Source: Cochlodiniinecator piscidefendens
GTDB lineage: Bacteria; Pseudomonadota; Alphaproteobacteria; Rhodobacterales; Rhodobacteraceae
NCBI RefSeq assembly: GCF_011326755.1
Contig: NZ_JAAOIE010000002.1
Coordinates: forward strand, 124,001 to 188,000
Length of the DNA: 64,000 bases
Direction: 5' to 3'
This document shows positions 16,746-26,970 of the stretch, in pieces. The first letter of the stretch is position 1; each line of letters opens with the position of its first letter. The notes beneath the pieces were generated by a model, which saw only the letters and a list, made by a program, of their open reading frames with translations, searched no databases and was not told the origin of the DNA. The position numbers and the translations under genes are program-made.

Positions 16746-17386
16746 TTGGTGTTTTCTGCGTCCAAACGTAAACGTGTTTCAAACGCTTTTGAAATATGTG
16801 CTTGCAATGCCTGTCCAGCACTGTCCCCGTCGCCATTTTCAATAGAGGCAACGATAGCGGCATGTTCTTCCAACGCCTTTTGCCCTCGCCCTTCAGCCGC
16901 CAGAGATGTTGACGCCAGCAGCGCCATTGAGCGATGCACAAGATCCAATTGTTGCACCAGATAGCGATTATGCGACGCGAGGTGGATCTGCTTATGAAAC
17001 CGGCGGTTGGCGCGTGCAAGCGCAGAAGGATCATCCAGCAATGCATGATCTTCTTCGACCATTTCCCGCAACACACGGATTTCCTCGGGCGCCGCATGAC
17101 GTGCTGCGAGCTGAGCCGCCAAACCTTCAAGAGTTGAACGCACGACGTATAATTCAGCAAGTTGATTGTGATCCAGAGAGGATACAATCAAACTACGCCC
17201 ATCACGTGATAACAAGGATTGCGTTTCCATCCGCTGCAAAGCTTCGCGAATGGGGGTCCGAGACATCCCAAAACGATCAGCGAGATCGCTTTCGACCAGT
17301 CGATCACCGGGCCGAAACGCACCCACATCAATAGCCTCAAGGATCAATGAATAAGCATCTTTTTGTGGCGGTCTAAAATCGCTCAT
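16742..17386 (-). CDS. GntR family transcriptional regulator, FadR/FCD subfamily
   Basis: 214 residues. Winged-helix DNA-binding domain at residues about 10-70 (PGDRLVESDLADRFGMSRTPIREALQRME) followed by an FCD ligand-binding domain (to about 210) with the metal-site His residues in NRRFHKQIHLASHN and EEHAAIVASI. Members control catabolic genes in response to a small carboxylate or sugar acid. ATG 17386 is chosen over the further upstream 17434 because AAGGAG sits eight bases before it. Ends overlapping the stop of the glycosyltransferase frame. No obvious catabolic target gene is nearby; HAD phosphatase is divergent, so it may regulate that gene or itself. Confidence 0.92.
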   Translation of the reverse strand: MSDFRPPQKDAYSLILEAIDVGAFRPGDRLVESDLADRFGMSRTPIREALQRMETQSLLSRDGRSLIVSSLDHNQLAELYVVRSTLEGLAAQLAARHAAPEEIRVLREMVEEDHALLDDPSALARANRRFHKQIHLASHNRYLVQQLDLVHRSMALLASTSLAAEGRGQKALEEHAAIVASIENGDGDSAGQALQAHISKAFETRLRLDAENTN

Positions 17387-17483
17387 CTCTGCGCTCCTTG
17401 AGGAATTTTTTCTATCATCCTTTATACGACCCAACTTCGCAAGATAGCTTGTGAAACGCGACAGCTCCCTTTAGCAATGCGTC

Positions 17484-18131
17484 ATGGTAAAACAGTCTTT
17501 TTCTCACGTGACGTCCTGGGTTTTCGACCTCGACAACACGCTTTATCCGCCGGAAGCGGCTTTATTTGATCAAATTGAGGTCAAAATGACCGCTTGGGTC
17601 ATGGATATTCTAAACGTTCCAAAACCCGAAGCAGACCATTTACGCCATCATTATTGGAAAACATATGGCACGACTCTCGCGGGGCTTATGCGCGAACACA
17701 ATATTGATCCCGAGGGTTATTTGGTGGATGTACACGATATTTCCTTTTCCGGATTATCGCCTGACCTCACCTTACGAAGCGGTATTCAATCTCTGCCCGG
17801 CCGCAAAATTGTCTATACGAACGGCACCGCACCCTACGCGCAAAATGTGTTAAAAGCCCGTGGCTTAGACGGAATATTTGATGCAGTTTACGGCGTTGAA
17901 CACGCCGACTTTCACCCAAAACCAGAACGCCGCGCCTTTGAAACCGTCTTTGGCAAAGATGGTATTACACCAAGCACGTCTGCCATGTTTGAAGATGACG
18001 CGCGCAATCTCGCCGCCCCTCATGACATGGGAATGCGGACAATCCACGTCGCCCCCGAACAGTTTGATGCGCCGTTCATTCACCATCACACTGATGATCT
18101 GACGGCGTTTGTCTCAAAACTCACCTCATAG
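17484..18131 (+). CDS. HAD-superfamily pyrimidine 5'-nucleotidase
   Basis: 215 residues, HAD hydrolase of the SDT1-like pyrimidine 5'-nucleotidase group, which removes the 5' phosphate from UMP/CMP-type nucleotides. Motif I is FDLDNTLYPP (about residues 13-22, the nucleophile is the first Asp), motif II is VYTNGTAPY, motif III Lys is in FHPKPERRAF, and motif IV is MFEDDARNLAAP. Small helical cap between motif I and II. Start ATG 17484, weak ribosome binding site. Probably followed by its own gene for a small membrane protein. Confidence 0.88.
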   Translation: MVKQSFSHVTSWVFDLDNTLYPPEAALFDQIEVKMTAWVMDILNVPKPEADHLRHHYWKTYGTTLAGLMREHNIDPEGYLVDVHDISFSGLSPDLTLRSGIQSLPGRKIVYTNGTAPYAQNVLKARGLDGIFDAVYGVEHADFHPKPERRAFETVFGKDGITPSTSAMFEDDARNLAAPHDMGMRTIHVAPEQFDAPFIHHHTDDLTAFVSKLTS

Positions 18132-18165
18132 TCACCGCGACAATGTGGACGCTGGAAAAATTTGA

Positions 18166-18194
18166 TGTTCGCCCCCACATATACGGGGCGAACA
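18166..18194 (+). promoter_or_regulatory. 10-bp hairpin directly before the SD of the small membrane protein
   Basis: TGTTCGCCCC / GGGGCGAACA (18166-18175, 18185-18194), perfect, 9-base loop. The last A of the stem is the first base of the AGGAG Shine-Dalgarno (18194-18198). No T-run follows, so it is not an intrinsic terminator of the HAD gene. Confidence 0.6.
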
Positions 18195-18206
18195 GGAGTA
18201 TTTCAC

Positions 18207-18455
18207 ATGGCCACCGAAACAACCCCAGACCAACTTTCTGCTGGAACCCGTTTATTCTTGCGCCTTCCGGTTGTTGGATGGATCGCTAAGGATTTGTTAT
18301 TCGGTGACAAAAACAACATCTGGTATCTTCTCGTTGCGCTCATAAGCGCATGGGCAAGCTCTACAATCATTTTTGGCATTCCCGGACTGTATATTCCTGC
18401 AGTATTCTCGGTTCCCGTTATCTTTTTCTTATTGTATCTGATCACCCGAGAATAA
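18207..18455 (+). CDS. Small two-segment membrane protein, unknown function
   Basis: 82 residues; not recognised. ATG 18207 is chosen because AGGAG lies eight bases upstream (18194-18198); the frame is open further upstream to 18162. After an N-terminal polar stretch (MATETTPDQLSAGTRLFLRL) come two hydrophobic segments at about residues 35-55 and 60-79, ending in YLITRE. It is most likely an inner-membrane protein. It lies between the HAD phosphatase and the UbiH-type gene, same strand, behind a hairpin. Confidence 0.65.
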   Translation: MATETTPDQLSAGTRLFLRLPVVGWIAKDLLFGDKNNIWYLLVALISAWASSTIIFGIPGLYIPAVFSVPVIFFLLYLITRE

Positions 18456-18519
18456 GGACAGTCTGACGCTTGGACCTTCCACCTCCTTCAGTTTAAGAAG
18501 GGAAAAAAGAGGTGCGCAG

Positions 18520-19719
18520 ATGACAAAACACTCAACTGATATCTTAATCTCTGGTGGTGGGGTTGCCGGCCTTACCGCAGCGGCTGCCTTTGGCGCAGCT
18601 GGGTTTTCAGTTATATGTGTCGATCCGACCCCCCCGGTGACAAAGGCCAGTGACGCAAATTCCGACCTACGCACCACTGCATTTTTGCAACCTGCACAGA
18701 ACCTATTGGAAAACTGCGGCCTATGGGACAGGCTCAGTTCCTACGCTGCACCACTGCAGGTGATGCGCATCATTGATGCCGGCGGTGCAATTGCTGAGCC
18801 GCGTGTCATCAAAGACTTCAATGCTTCGGATATCACTGACAATCCGTTTGGCTGGAACCTGCCTAATTGGTTGCTGCGGCGCGAAATGGTCGCACATCTT
18901 GAAACGATGGAAAATGTATCCTTTCGCTCAGGTGTCGGGACAAAACGTGTTTTAACCCGCGAAGCCGAAGCGCTTGTGCATTTAAGTGACGGCAGCAAAA
19001 TCTCCGCCAAACTGTTGATCGGGGCCGATGGCCGAAACTCACCTGTACGCGAAGCAATTGGCGTCGAAGCCACAACCACACGCTACGGGCAAAAGGCACT
19101 GGCCTTTGCCGTGACGCACCCAATCCCCCACGACAATGTTTCTACCGAAATCCACCGTTCGGGTGGGCCATTTACACTGGTTCCTTTGCCTGATCGTGAT
19201 GGCGTTCCCTGCTCTGCTATTGTTTGGATGGAACGCGGACCAGAGGTGGTGCGCCTCGCTGCGCTAAATGATGCGGAATTTGAAGCAAAAATGAACATCC
19301 GTTCTTGCGAAATTTTAGGCCCGTTGAGCCTCGCGTCCCGGCGCACGGTCTGGCCTATCATCAGCCAAGTTGCTGAACGAATGGAAGGCGAACGCACAGC
19401 CCTGATCGCCGAGGCCGCACATGTTGTCCCACCAATTGGGGCGCAGGGCCTGAACATGAGCTTGGGTGATTTGCGTGTTTTGTTGGAACTTGCGCAGGCC
19501 GATCCTGCAACCCTTGGCACGCGGGCGATGCTGGCGACCTACAACCGTCGTCGCCATCCCGAAGTAAAAATGCGCGTCACTGGAATTGATGCGCTCAACC
19601 GTGCCTCAATGATGGGGGCACAGGGTCTTCGTGATTTACGCGCCGGGGCGTTGGATGCGTTTTATTCCATTGCACCGCTGCGCAAAACACTGATGAAGGC
19701 GGGATTGGGGACGCGTTAA
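18520..19719 (+). CDS. UbiH/UbiF/COQ6-type FAD-dependent monooxygenase
   Basis: 399 residues, the usual size of flavoprotein hydroxylases that add OH to ring positions in ubiquinone synthesis. The FAD dinucleotide fold is at residues 6-35 (ILISGGGVAGLTAAAAFGAAGF), the second site is GADGRNSPVREAIG (about 168-181), and the third is LIAEAAHVVPPIGAQGLNMS (about 289-308), where the usual GDAAH is AEAAH as in other alphaproteobacterial members I recall. The exact ring position is not deducible. ATG 18520, preceded by AGAGG. Likely independent transcript, facing the aminotransferase at its end. Confidence 0.92.
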   Translation: MTKHSTDILISGGGVAGLTAAAAFGAAGFSVICVDPTPPVTKASDANSDLRTTAFLQPAQNLLENCGLWDRLSSYAAPLQVMRIIDAGGAIAEPRVIKDFNASDITDNPFGWNLPNWLLRREMVAHLETMENVSFRSGVGTKRVLTREAEALVHLSDGSKISAKLLIGADGRNSPVREAIGVEATTTRYGQKALAFAVTHPIPHDNVSTEIHRSGGPFTLVPLPDRDGVPCSAIVWMERGPEVVRLAALNDAEFEAKMNIRSCEILGPLSLASRRTVWPIISQVAERMEGERTALIAEAAHVVPPIGAQGLNMSLGDLRVLLELAQADPATLGTRAMLATYNRRRHPEVKMRVTGIDALNRASMMGAQGLRDLRAGALDAFYSIAPLRKTLMKAGLGTR

Positions 19720-19735
19720 GCGCCCCCAATCAAAT

Positions 19736-20866
19736 TTAAGCCAACGCTTTGTCGAGTGCATCTTCGAGACGTTGAACGCTTGCGTCCACGTCATAAAGTT
19801 TATCAAGTCCAAACAGCCCCAAACGGAAGCTTTTGTAATCTGGGCCTTCGTCACACTGAAGCGGAACACCCGCCGCGATCTGCATGCCAAGCGCTGCAAA
19901 GGCTTTGCCGGTTTGCACTTCGCCATTGTCGGTGTAGCTCACCACAACACCCGGCGCGCCAAAACCTTCAGCAGCGACAGATTTGATACCACGTGCCGCC
20001 AATGCCGCACGTACACGATTGCCTTGCTCCCACTGCGCTTTGCACAATTTATCAAAACCATATTCACGGGTTTCAACCATGGTATCACGGAAATCAGTTA
20101 AGGCATCTGTCGGCATGGTCGCGTGATAAGCATGGCCGCCACTTTCGTAGGCTTCCATGATTGACAACCATTTGCCAAGATCAACAGCAAAGCTGGTTGA
20201 TTGTGTGGCTTTTACTTTTTCAACGGCGGCAGCGTTCATCATGACGAGACCCGCTGACGGTGACGCAGACCACCCTTTTTGTGGCGCTGAAATCAAAACG
20301 TCTACGCCGCTTTCTTTCATGTCGACCCAAGCACAGCCGGACGCGATGCAATCCAGCACAAACAAACCGCCAACGTCATGGACCGCGTCTGCAACTGCTT
20401 TCAGATAATCATCAGGCAAGATCATACCAGAAGAGGTTTCAACATGCGGGGCAAACACCACTTCGGGGCGTTCTTCACGAATTTTGGCAGTGACTTCTTC
20501 GATAGGTGCCGGTGCAAACGGTGCGTCAATCGCGTTACCGCTGCGGCGGGCTTTCATCACGATTTCATCTGATGGCACAGAGCCCATTTCAAAGATTTGG
20601 GTCCAACGATAGGAAAACCACCCATTCCGGATAACCAGTGCTTTTTTATTTGTCGCGAGCTGGCGCGCAACTGCTTCCATCGCATATGTGCCGCCACCGG
20701 GTACCAAAGCAACGGCATCAGCATTGTACACACCTTTGAGAATTTCAGAGATGTCGCGCATGACGCCCTGAAATTTTGCGCTCATGTGGTTCAGGGATCT
20801 GTCTGTGAAAACAACAGAAAATTCCAACAATCCATCTGGATCGATATCAGTTCTTAAGGCAGTCAT
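19736..20866 (-). CDS. Class V PLP-dependent aminotransferase (alanine-glyoxylate type)
   Basis: 376 residues. PLP enzyme that transfers an amino group to a 2-oxo acid; the closest named group is alanine/serine-glyoxylate or phosphonate aminotransferases, but substrate is unknown. Visible are VALVPGGGTYAMEAVARQ (about residues 55-72), FAPHVETSSGMILPDD (about 139-154), the PLP-lysine motif ISAPQKGWSASPS (Lys about 193) and the C-terminal FRLGLFGL. ATG 20866 is chosen because GGAGGAG is six bases upstream; the upstream TTG 20881 lies in that site. It is 76 bases downstream of the two Lrp genes, on the same strand, and they probably regulate it. Confidence 0.87.
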   Translation of the reverse strand: MTALRTDIDPDGLLEFSVVFTDRSLNHMSAKFQGVMRDISEILKGVYNADAVALVPGGGTYAMEAVARQLATNKKALVIRNGWFSYRWTQIFEMGSVPSDEIVMKARRSGNAIDAPFAPAPIEEVTAKIREERPEVVFAPHVETSSGMILPDDYLKAVADAVHDVGGLFVLDCIASGCAWVDMKESGVDVLISAPQKGWSASPSAGLVMMNAAAVEKVKATQSTSFAVDLGKWLSIMEAYESGGHAYHATMPTDALTDFRDTMVETREYGFDKLCKAQWEQGNRVRAALAARGIKSVAAEGFGAPGVVVSYTDNGEVQTGKAFAALGMQIAAGVPLQCDEGPDYKSFRLGLFGLDKLYDVDASVQRLEDALDKALA

Positions 20867-20942
20867 GTCGCGCTCCTCCAAAGGCGTTTGGCAAGCGTTA
20901 GCAAGGCAATTTCATTCTGGCAAAGAATACTTTTGTGTACCG

Positions 20943-21413
20943 TCAGCTCGCGACACCACGTAATGGACCGGGACGGCGTTCTTCGGACAATAAAACATTT
21001 GCCTCAACGTCCCCTATCCCCGGCATTGTCATGATCCGACGGCGCAAAACCCGCTCAAAATCCGCTAAATCACGGGCTACAACCCGTACCCTATAATCAT
21101 AGAGCCCTAAAACGTGTTCAACGGTCTGCACCTCAGGAATTGCAGAAATCGCGCGCTCAAAATCCTCAAGGCTGACGCGACCTTTGGTCGCGAGCTTAAT
21201 CCCCAGAAACACAGTGACTCCAAAGCCCAGTTTTTCCGCATCAAGTATCGCGCGACGCCCTTTTAATATACCTGCGTCCTGAAGCCGGCGAATACGCCGC
21301 CAAGTCGCAGGCTGCGACAGGCCATGTAGTTTCCCAAGCGCGCCCGCACTTTGTGTGGCGTCACGGCTAAGCGCGCGCAACAGCGCGTGATCGATGTCAT
21401 CCAGTTCGATCAT
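20943..21413 (-). CDS. Lrp/AsnC family transcriptional regulator (second of a pair)
   Basis: 156 residues. N-terminal helix-turn-helix (residues about 5-60, SQPATWRRIRRLQDAGILKG) and a RAM ligand-binding domain (about 70-145) with the oligomerisation strand TVFLGIKLAT and VLGLYDYRVRVVARDL. Lrp proteins sense amino acids. Its start overlaps the end of the first Lrp gene by 4 bases (ATGA), so the two are co-translated. About 40% similar by eye to its neighbour, suggesting an old duplication. Confidence 0.92.
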   Translation of the reverse strand: MIELDDIDHALLRALSRDATQSAGALGKLHGLSQPATWRRIRRLQDAGILKGRRAILDAEKLGFGVTVFLGIKLATKGRVSLEDFERAISAIPEVQTVEHVLGLYDYRVRVVARDLADFERVLRRRIMTMPGIGDVEANVLLSEERRPGPLRGVAS

Positions 21414-21868
21414 AATGGTAATCCTTTGGCCGTCTTGATTGTCGCGATTTGCATCAGTGCCTCAATATCCGCGATATGGGGCAATGTTAGAATTTGGCTG
21501 CGGTACACATGTTGATAATGCGCCATATCGCGCGCCAAGATATTAAGGCGTACATCGACCCGTCCTAGAAACGTCTGAATTTCCAAGACCTCAGGCACCT
21601 CACGGGCCGCTTCGATAAAATCGTCAAAGGCCCGTGGTTCCGTTTTATCCAAAGTGACCCGCAATGACACCTCGACCGAGTACCCAAGGGCTGCCCAGTC
21701 AATTACTGCTTCTTGGCCTTTGTAGGCGCCGATTTGATTTAATTTCTCCAGCCGCCGCCAACAGGTCGCCGCGGGAATCCGTGCTTTTTCGGCCAGTTCC
21801 GCCGTCGACAGGCTTGGTTCTGCCTGCAAATAGCGAAGGATACGGCGATCAATATCGTCAATTTGCAT
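21410..21868 (-). CDS. Lrp/AsnC family transcriptional regulator (first of a pair)
   Basis: 152 residues, helix-turn-helix (SLSTAELAEKARIPAATCWRRLEKL, about residues 19-43) plus RAM domain (about 65-145: SVEVSLRVTLDK, VLEIQTFLGRVDVRLNILARD). First gene of a likely operon Lrp-Lrp-aminotransferase. ATG 21868 has no strong SD. It is divergent from ilvC across an AT-rich 134-base region with an inverted repeat that is a plausible binding site, so it may also act on ilvC. Confidence 0.92.
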   Translation of the reverse strand: MQIDDIDRRILRYLQAEPSLSTAELAEKARIPAATCWRRLEKLNQIGAYKGQEAVIDWAALGYSVEVSLRVTLDKTEPRAFDDFIEAAREVPEVLEIQTFLGRVDVRLNILARDMAHYQHVYRSQILTLPHIADIEALMQIATIKTAKGLPL

Positions 21869-21883
21869 AATTTATCCGAATTT

Positions 21884-21895
21884 TCACATTTGTGA
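21884..21895. promoter_or_regulatory. Candidate Lrp operator between the Lrp gene and ilvC
   Basis: Inverted repeat TCACA-TT-TGTGA in a very AT-rich stretch; a related half TTTCACA occurs 20 bases further (21913-21920). Position 16 bases before the Lrp start and in the shared region with ilvC fits autoregulation. Confidence 0.4.
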
Positions 21896-21924
21896 TTATT
21901 ATTATTTCACAATTTGCAAAATAA

Positions 21925-23025
<1,101 letters not shown>

Positions 23026-23067
23026 GCTTCTTCTGCATCAACGCAGATACATCGAAGTAAGTTATTT

Positions 23068-23100
23068 GACCCCGGCCATGTGCTGGGGTCATTTCATTTT
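23068..23100 (+). terminator. Terminator of ilvC
   Basis: 9-bp stem GACCCCGGC / GCTGGGGTC (23068-23076, 23082-23090, one G-T pair) followed by ATTTCATTTT. Reasonable intrinsic terminator. Confidence 0.75.
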
Positions 23101-23115
23101 GGCAGGGGCAATTTA

Positions 23116-24033
23116 ATGATAGAAATCAAACGCGCAGACTGGGTGATGATCGCCATATTGGGGTTCACTTGGGGCGGTACGTTCTTAATCATTGAAATTG
23201 CTTTGCGCGGCATAACCCCGTTTTGGCTGGCCGCATCGCGCATTGGGTTCGCCTCATTGCTGATGGCTGCAATTTGGGGGGCGCGTGGGTTTAAGCTGTT
23301 TCTCACTGACGCTGAAAAACCATGGCTGTCTATCGCAATGATCGGGGTTCTTAATACCGCATTGCCGTTTATGTTGCTCAGCTGGGGGCAGCAATATGTG
23401 ACGTCTGGATTTGCGGGCGTTTCTATGGCTGCCGTTGCACTTATTGTTTTGCCGCTTGCCCATTTCTTTGTGCCCGGCGAACAAATGACGCTGCGCAAAA
23501 CATTCGGCTTTATTGTTGGGTTTATTGGCGTTGTGATAATGATCGGCGGTCAGGCTTTTGAAAGCACAGGCGCCCAGCTTGAGTTATTTGGTCGAGTGGC
23601 CTGCATTAGTGCTGCGGCCTGTTATGGGATCAATTCGATTTTGGTGCGTAAGCTCCCGCCAATCGACACGATTGGTCTTGCGTCTTTGATGCTGATTATG
23701 GGGTCTTTTGTTGTCATCCCGATCGCCTTTGCGGTTGAAGGCCCGCCTGTGCTGCCTGATGCCTCTACATCTGCTGCGCTGTTGTTTCTTGGTCTGGTTC
23801 CCACAGCGGCGGCAAATCTATTGCGGGTTCTTGTCATACGGTCCGCAGGCCCGACTTTCATGAGCCTCGTAAACTATCAGGTGCCTGTCTGGTCTGTGGT
23901 GCTTGGCGCGCTTATCCTCAGCGAACCTTTACCATCCAGTCTGGTGTTTGCTTTGGTGCTCATCCTGTCAGGCGTGGCCCTCAGCCAATGGGGTGCGCTC
24001 AAACGATTGTTTACAGCGACACCCCGCGCTTAA
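23116..24033 (+). CDS. EamA/DMT family transporter
   Basis: 305 residues with ten predicted membrane segments and two EamA repeats; exporter of unknown small molecules in the inner membrane. N-terminal motif GFTWGGTFLIIEIAL and second repeat LFLGLVPTAAANLLRVLVIRSAGPTFMSLVNYQVPVW. ATG 23116 (GGGG seven bases before) is used; the open frame runs upstream into the ilvC terminator. Its stop is directly against that of the secreted protein on the other strand, so both end at 24033/24034. Confidence 0.9.
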   Translation: MIEIKRADWVMIAILGFTWGGTFLIIEIALRGITPFWLAASRIGFASLLMAAIWGARGFKLFLTDAEKPWLSIAMIGVLNTALPFMLLSWGQQYVTSGFAGVSMAAVALIVLPLAHFFVPGEQMTLRKTFGFIVGFIGVVIMIGGQAFESTGAQLELFGRVACISAAACYGINSILVRKLPPIDTIGLASLMLIMGSFVVIPIAFAVEGPPVLPDASTSAALLFLGLVPTAAANLLRVLVIRSAGPTFMSLVNYQVPVWSVVLGALILSEPLPSSLVFALVLILSGVALSQWGALKRLFTATPRA

Positions 24034-24531
24034 TTAATAGCGCCCAAGCCGCACGCGGCGCAGTGTTTCTAAAACCTGCCCGCTTGCGTCAACCGCTTTG
24101 AGGTCAACAGAATATTGATTTCCCCGTCCACCAGAACATGGCGGTAAATATCCCGGTGAGGCGTATTGTCCGGTGCCACGCGCCGCGCGAACAACAATAA
24201 CCCCATGGGGAAGATTAGCACTTACGCCCGGAACCGATGGCAGGTTTGCTGAGCTGCCAGACACTGGATAGCCAAGCGTGCCGTGCCCCCCATTTCGTGA
24301 CAATGGCTGATAACTGCGATCGTTGTATTCCGCGACAATCATGACTGTGCCATCAGGAATGCCGGTGACCTGAATTGGCGGTGTCGCCCCCTGCCCACCT
24401 TGCAAAGCGCAATGCTGCCCCGCAGGTACACGCACGCCATCCCATGGGGATGTTACCTGTGCTTCCATATCCGCCAAAGCCACGCCCGGCACCATCAAAG
24501 CAGCAAACAGAGTTGTAAAAGGTATCTTCAT
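24034..24531 (-). CDS. Secreted protein, possible distant PEBP-like fold
   Basis: 165 residues. Signal peptide 1-20 (MKIPFTTLFAALMVPGVALA). The mature protein has ten-odd Gly and two Cys (HCALQGG, PPCSGG). The pattern of LSRNGGHGTLGYPV, HGVIVVRAARG and CSGGRGNQYSVDLKAVD loosely recalls YbhB/YbcL phosphatidylethanolamine-binding proteins, but I would not commit. The ATG is the edge of a 16-bp hairpin that buries the Shine-Dalgarno GGGAG. It is the last gene after glmM on the same strand. Confidence 0.6.
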   Translation of the reverse strand: MKIPFTTLFAALMVPGVALADMEAQVTSPWDGVRVPAGQHCALQGGQGATPPIQVTGIPDGTVMIVAEYNDRSYQPLSRNGGHGTLGYPVSGSSANLPSVPGVSANLPHGVIVVRAARGTGQYASPGYLPPCSGGRGNQYSVDLKAVDASGQVLETLRRVRLGRY

Positions 24532-24578
24532 GTAATTCTCCCGTTCTAATGCCTAAGTCATGGAACGGGAGAATTACA
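24531..24578 (-). promoter_or_regulatory. 16-bp hairpin hiding the SD and start of the secreted protein gene
   Basis: Perfect inverted repeat: 24531-24546 and 24563-24578 (16 bp) with a 16-base loop. In the RNA, the 3' arm contains GGGAG, the SD six bases before the AUG, and ends in the A of the AUG (24531). The 5' arm pairs CUCCC with it. No U-run follows, so it is not an intrinsic terminator. The 5' arm begins 9 bases after the glmM stop codon (24587-24589), so terminating ribosomes could open it: coupling. Confidence 0.75.
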
Positions 24579-24586
24579 AAGTCAAA

Positions 24587-25936
24587 TCACGCTGCAGCGA
24601 CAGTTTCGACAGCTTCGACAATCGTGTCGATGACATTTTCCAGCAGCGTTTCGTCTTCGCTTTCGCCCATGACGCGGATCAAAGGCTCAGTACCTGATTT
24701 GCGCACCAACAAACGACCTGTGGCAGCCAAGCGGGCTTCGCCATCTGCGATTGCTTCTTTCACGGTATCCGTGTCCATCGGCAACATTCCTGGCGCGAAA
24801 CGCACATTTTTCAACATCTGCGGCACCGGATCAAAAACCGAAGTCAGCGCGCTAGCCGGTTGATCGGTACGAACCATTTCCGCCAAAAACTGCAGCCCAG
24901 CGACAAGCCCATCGCCGGTGGTTGCATAGTCAGTCATCACAATGTGACCGGATTGTTCCCCACCTAAGTTATAACCGTTGGCACGCATTGCTTCGACGAC
25001 ATAACGATCCCCAACACCCGTGCGGTGAAGCGCAATACCTTCGCCTTGCAAAAACCGTTCCAGACCAAGGTTAGACATGACCGTTGCCACCAACGTATCA
25101 CCCTGCAAACGTTGATCACGCGCCCAACCACGTGCCAACAGTCCCATGATTTGATCGCCGTCAGCAACTTCGCCTTTTTCATCAATCACCATGATACGGT
25201 CAGCATCACCGTCCAGGCAAATCCCGACGTCAGCCCCGTGTTCGAGAACAGCAGCGCTGGCAGCAGCCGTGTTTGTTGAACCACAACCATCGTTGATATT
25301 GTAACCATTCGGTGAAACGCCAATTGAAATCACCTCTGCGCCAAGTTCCCACAGAACTTCGGGTGCCGCGCGATAGGCAGCACCATTGGCGCAATCAACG
25401 ACAACTTTCATACCAGACAATTTGCGACGATCCGGAAACGTGGTCTTTGCAAACTCAACATACCGCCCACGCCCATCATCAATTCGTTTGGCACGACCAA
25501 TGTTTTGCGGCTTGCAGGGTTCTATTTGGCCACAAACCATAGCTTCGATTTCCATCTCAGCCTCATCAGACAGCTTAAAGCCGTCCGGGCCGAAGAATTT
25601 GATCCCATTGTCATGGTGGGGATTATGGCTCGCTGAAATCATAATCCCCAAATCCGCACGCATCGAATGCGTCAGCAAACCAACGGCAGGTGTAGGCACG
25701 GGCCCAAGCAGCAATACATTCATACCGGTTGAGGTCAAACCAGCCGTAAGCGCATTTTCAATCATGTAGCCAGATAGGCGCGTATCTTTACCAATCACCA
25801 CGCGGTGACGGTTCAACCCATCCCGGCGGAAATAGCGTCCGGCGGCTGCACCAAGTTTTAATGCCATATCGGCGGTCATCGGGTAAGTGTTAGCCAATCC
25901 CCGAACACCATCAGTCCCAAAAAGTTTTTTTGTCAT
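24587..25936 (-). CDS. glmM: Phosphoglucosamine mutase
   Basis: 449 residues. Converts glucosamine-6-phosphate to glucosamine-1-phosphate on the way to UDP-GlcNAc for peptidoglycan and LPS. N-terminal [15 protein letters not shown]; the phosphorylated serine is in [18 protein letters not shown] (Ser about residue 102); metal loop [13 protein letters not shown] (about 240-252); sugar loop GGEQSGHIV; phosphate-binding [15 protein letters not shown] near the C-terminus. ATG 25936, one base from the stop of folP. Part of a minus-strand folB-folP-glmM gene run; glmM after folP is a common bacterial order. Confidence 0.97.
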   Translation of the reverse strand: MTKKLFGTDGVRGLANTYPMTADMALKLGAAAGRYFRRDGLNRHRVVIGKDTRLSGYMIENALTAGLTSTGMNVLLLGPVPTPAVGLLTHSMRADLGIMISASHNPHHDNGIKFFGPDGFKLSDEAEMEIEAMVCGQIEPCKPQNIGRAKRIDDGRGRYVEFAKTTFPDRRKLSGMKVVVDCANGAAYRAAPEVLWELGAEVISIGVSPNGYNINDGCGSTNTAAASAAVLEHGADVGICLDGDADRIMVIDEKGEVADGDQIMGLLARGWARDQRLQGDTLVATVMSNLGLERFLQGEGIALHRTGVGDRYVVEAMRANGYNLGGEQSGHIVMTDYATTGDGLVAGLQFLAEMVRTDQPASALTSVFDPVPQMLKNVRFAPGMLPMDTDTVKEAIADGEARLAATGRLLVRKSGTEPLIRVMGESEDETLLENVIDTIVEAVETVAAA

Positions 25937-25937
25937 A

Positions 25938-26951
25938 TTAATTCACCATCCCAAAAAAAGATGCATTCCACAGGCTTAATGCTTGCCGTGTTTGTGCAAC
26001 ATCATGGACTCTTAATACCTGAACACCTTGGGTAAGAGAAGCCATAGCAACAGCGATTGAACCAGGCGCGCGATCTTCTGCCAAAGGGGCGTTTCCGAGC
26101 GTACCGATAAACTTTTTACGCGAAACGCCAAGCAGGATCGGACATCCCAATCCATGAAACAGGCTAATCCCTTTGAGAAGCGCGATGTTGTGGTCAAGCG
26201 TTTTGCCAAACCCAATACCCGGATCAACAATAATCTGCTCAGCACTGATCCCTAATGAGCGCGCATAACCAATACGTTCCTCAAGGAAATCAAATACATC
26301 CAGCAAAACATCGTCATACTGGGGATTAGCTTGCATTGTGGTTGGATCCCCCTGCGCGTGCATCAAACAGACAGGGGCATTGGCCGCTTTGGTTTCAGCG
26401 GCCAGCTCTGGTTCAAACGTAAAAGCCGACACATCATTAATGAGGCTCGCCCCCGCCTTTAGCGCTGCGCGCCCGACCCCTGCTTTGCGCGTGTCGATAG
26501 AGATCGGAACATCGATATCCTCTCTGATCGCTGAAATCACGGGAACGGTGCGCGCGCATTCCTCGTCCACGGGTACATATTCTGCGCCTGGACGCGTGGA
26601 TTCGCCACCGATATCGATAATTTCAGCACCTTCCGCGATCATGACCTTGATCCGTTCGCGTGCAGCTTGGGGTGCATTAAACTGCCCACCATCAGAAAAA
26701 CTATCCGGTGTGACGTTCAATATCCCCATCAAACGTGGCGCATCAAAGTCCAAACCCGCAATAGAAGCCCGGGGCGCGGTAATTTTCTCTAAAACATCCG
26801 CTGGAATTTGAGAGACCTCAACCACCTCGGCCTTACCCTCACGCGTTAAACGTTCAGCATGTGTAAACCAACACCATCCGCCCGCTATGGATCGAGCTGA
26901 AGCCGGGCGCGCATCCCCCATCATCGAAATGGGTAGGAAATACTCTTTCAT
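25938..26951 (-). CDS. folP: Dihydropteroate synthase
   Basis: 337 residues. Joins 6-hydroxymethyl-dihydropterin pyrophosphate to p-aminobenzoate in folate synthesis. After an N-terminal extension of about 70 residues, the TIM-barrel core has [15 protein letters not shown] (about 76-90), [67 protein letters not shown] and [11 protein letters not shown]. All canonical loops are present. It sits between folB (19 bases upstream) and glmM. Confidence 0.97.
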   Translation of the reverse strand: MKEYFLPISMMGDARPASARSIAGGWCWFTHAERLTREGKAEVVEVSQIPADVLEKITAPRASIAGLDFDAPRLMGILNVTPDSFSDGGQFNAPQAARERIKVMIAEGAEIIDIGGESTRPGAEYVPVDEECARTVPVISAIREDIDVPISIDTRKAGVGRAALKAGASLINDVSAFTFEPELAAETKAANAPVCLMHAQGDPTTMQANPQYDDVLLDVFDFLEERIGYARSLGISAEQIIVDPGIGFGKTLDHNIALLKGISLFHGLGCPILLGVSRKKFIGTLGNAPLAEDRAPGSIAVAMASLTQGVQVLRVHDVAQTRQALSLWNASFFGMVN

Positions 26952-26970
26952 GATCTGTCCCTTACACTAA

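Noticed and set aside
24531-24578. Intrinsic terminator for glmM
   Set aside because: The stem is strong but no U-run follows on the minus strand; the coding start of the next gene is at its edge.
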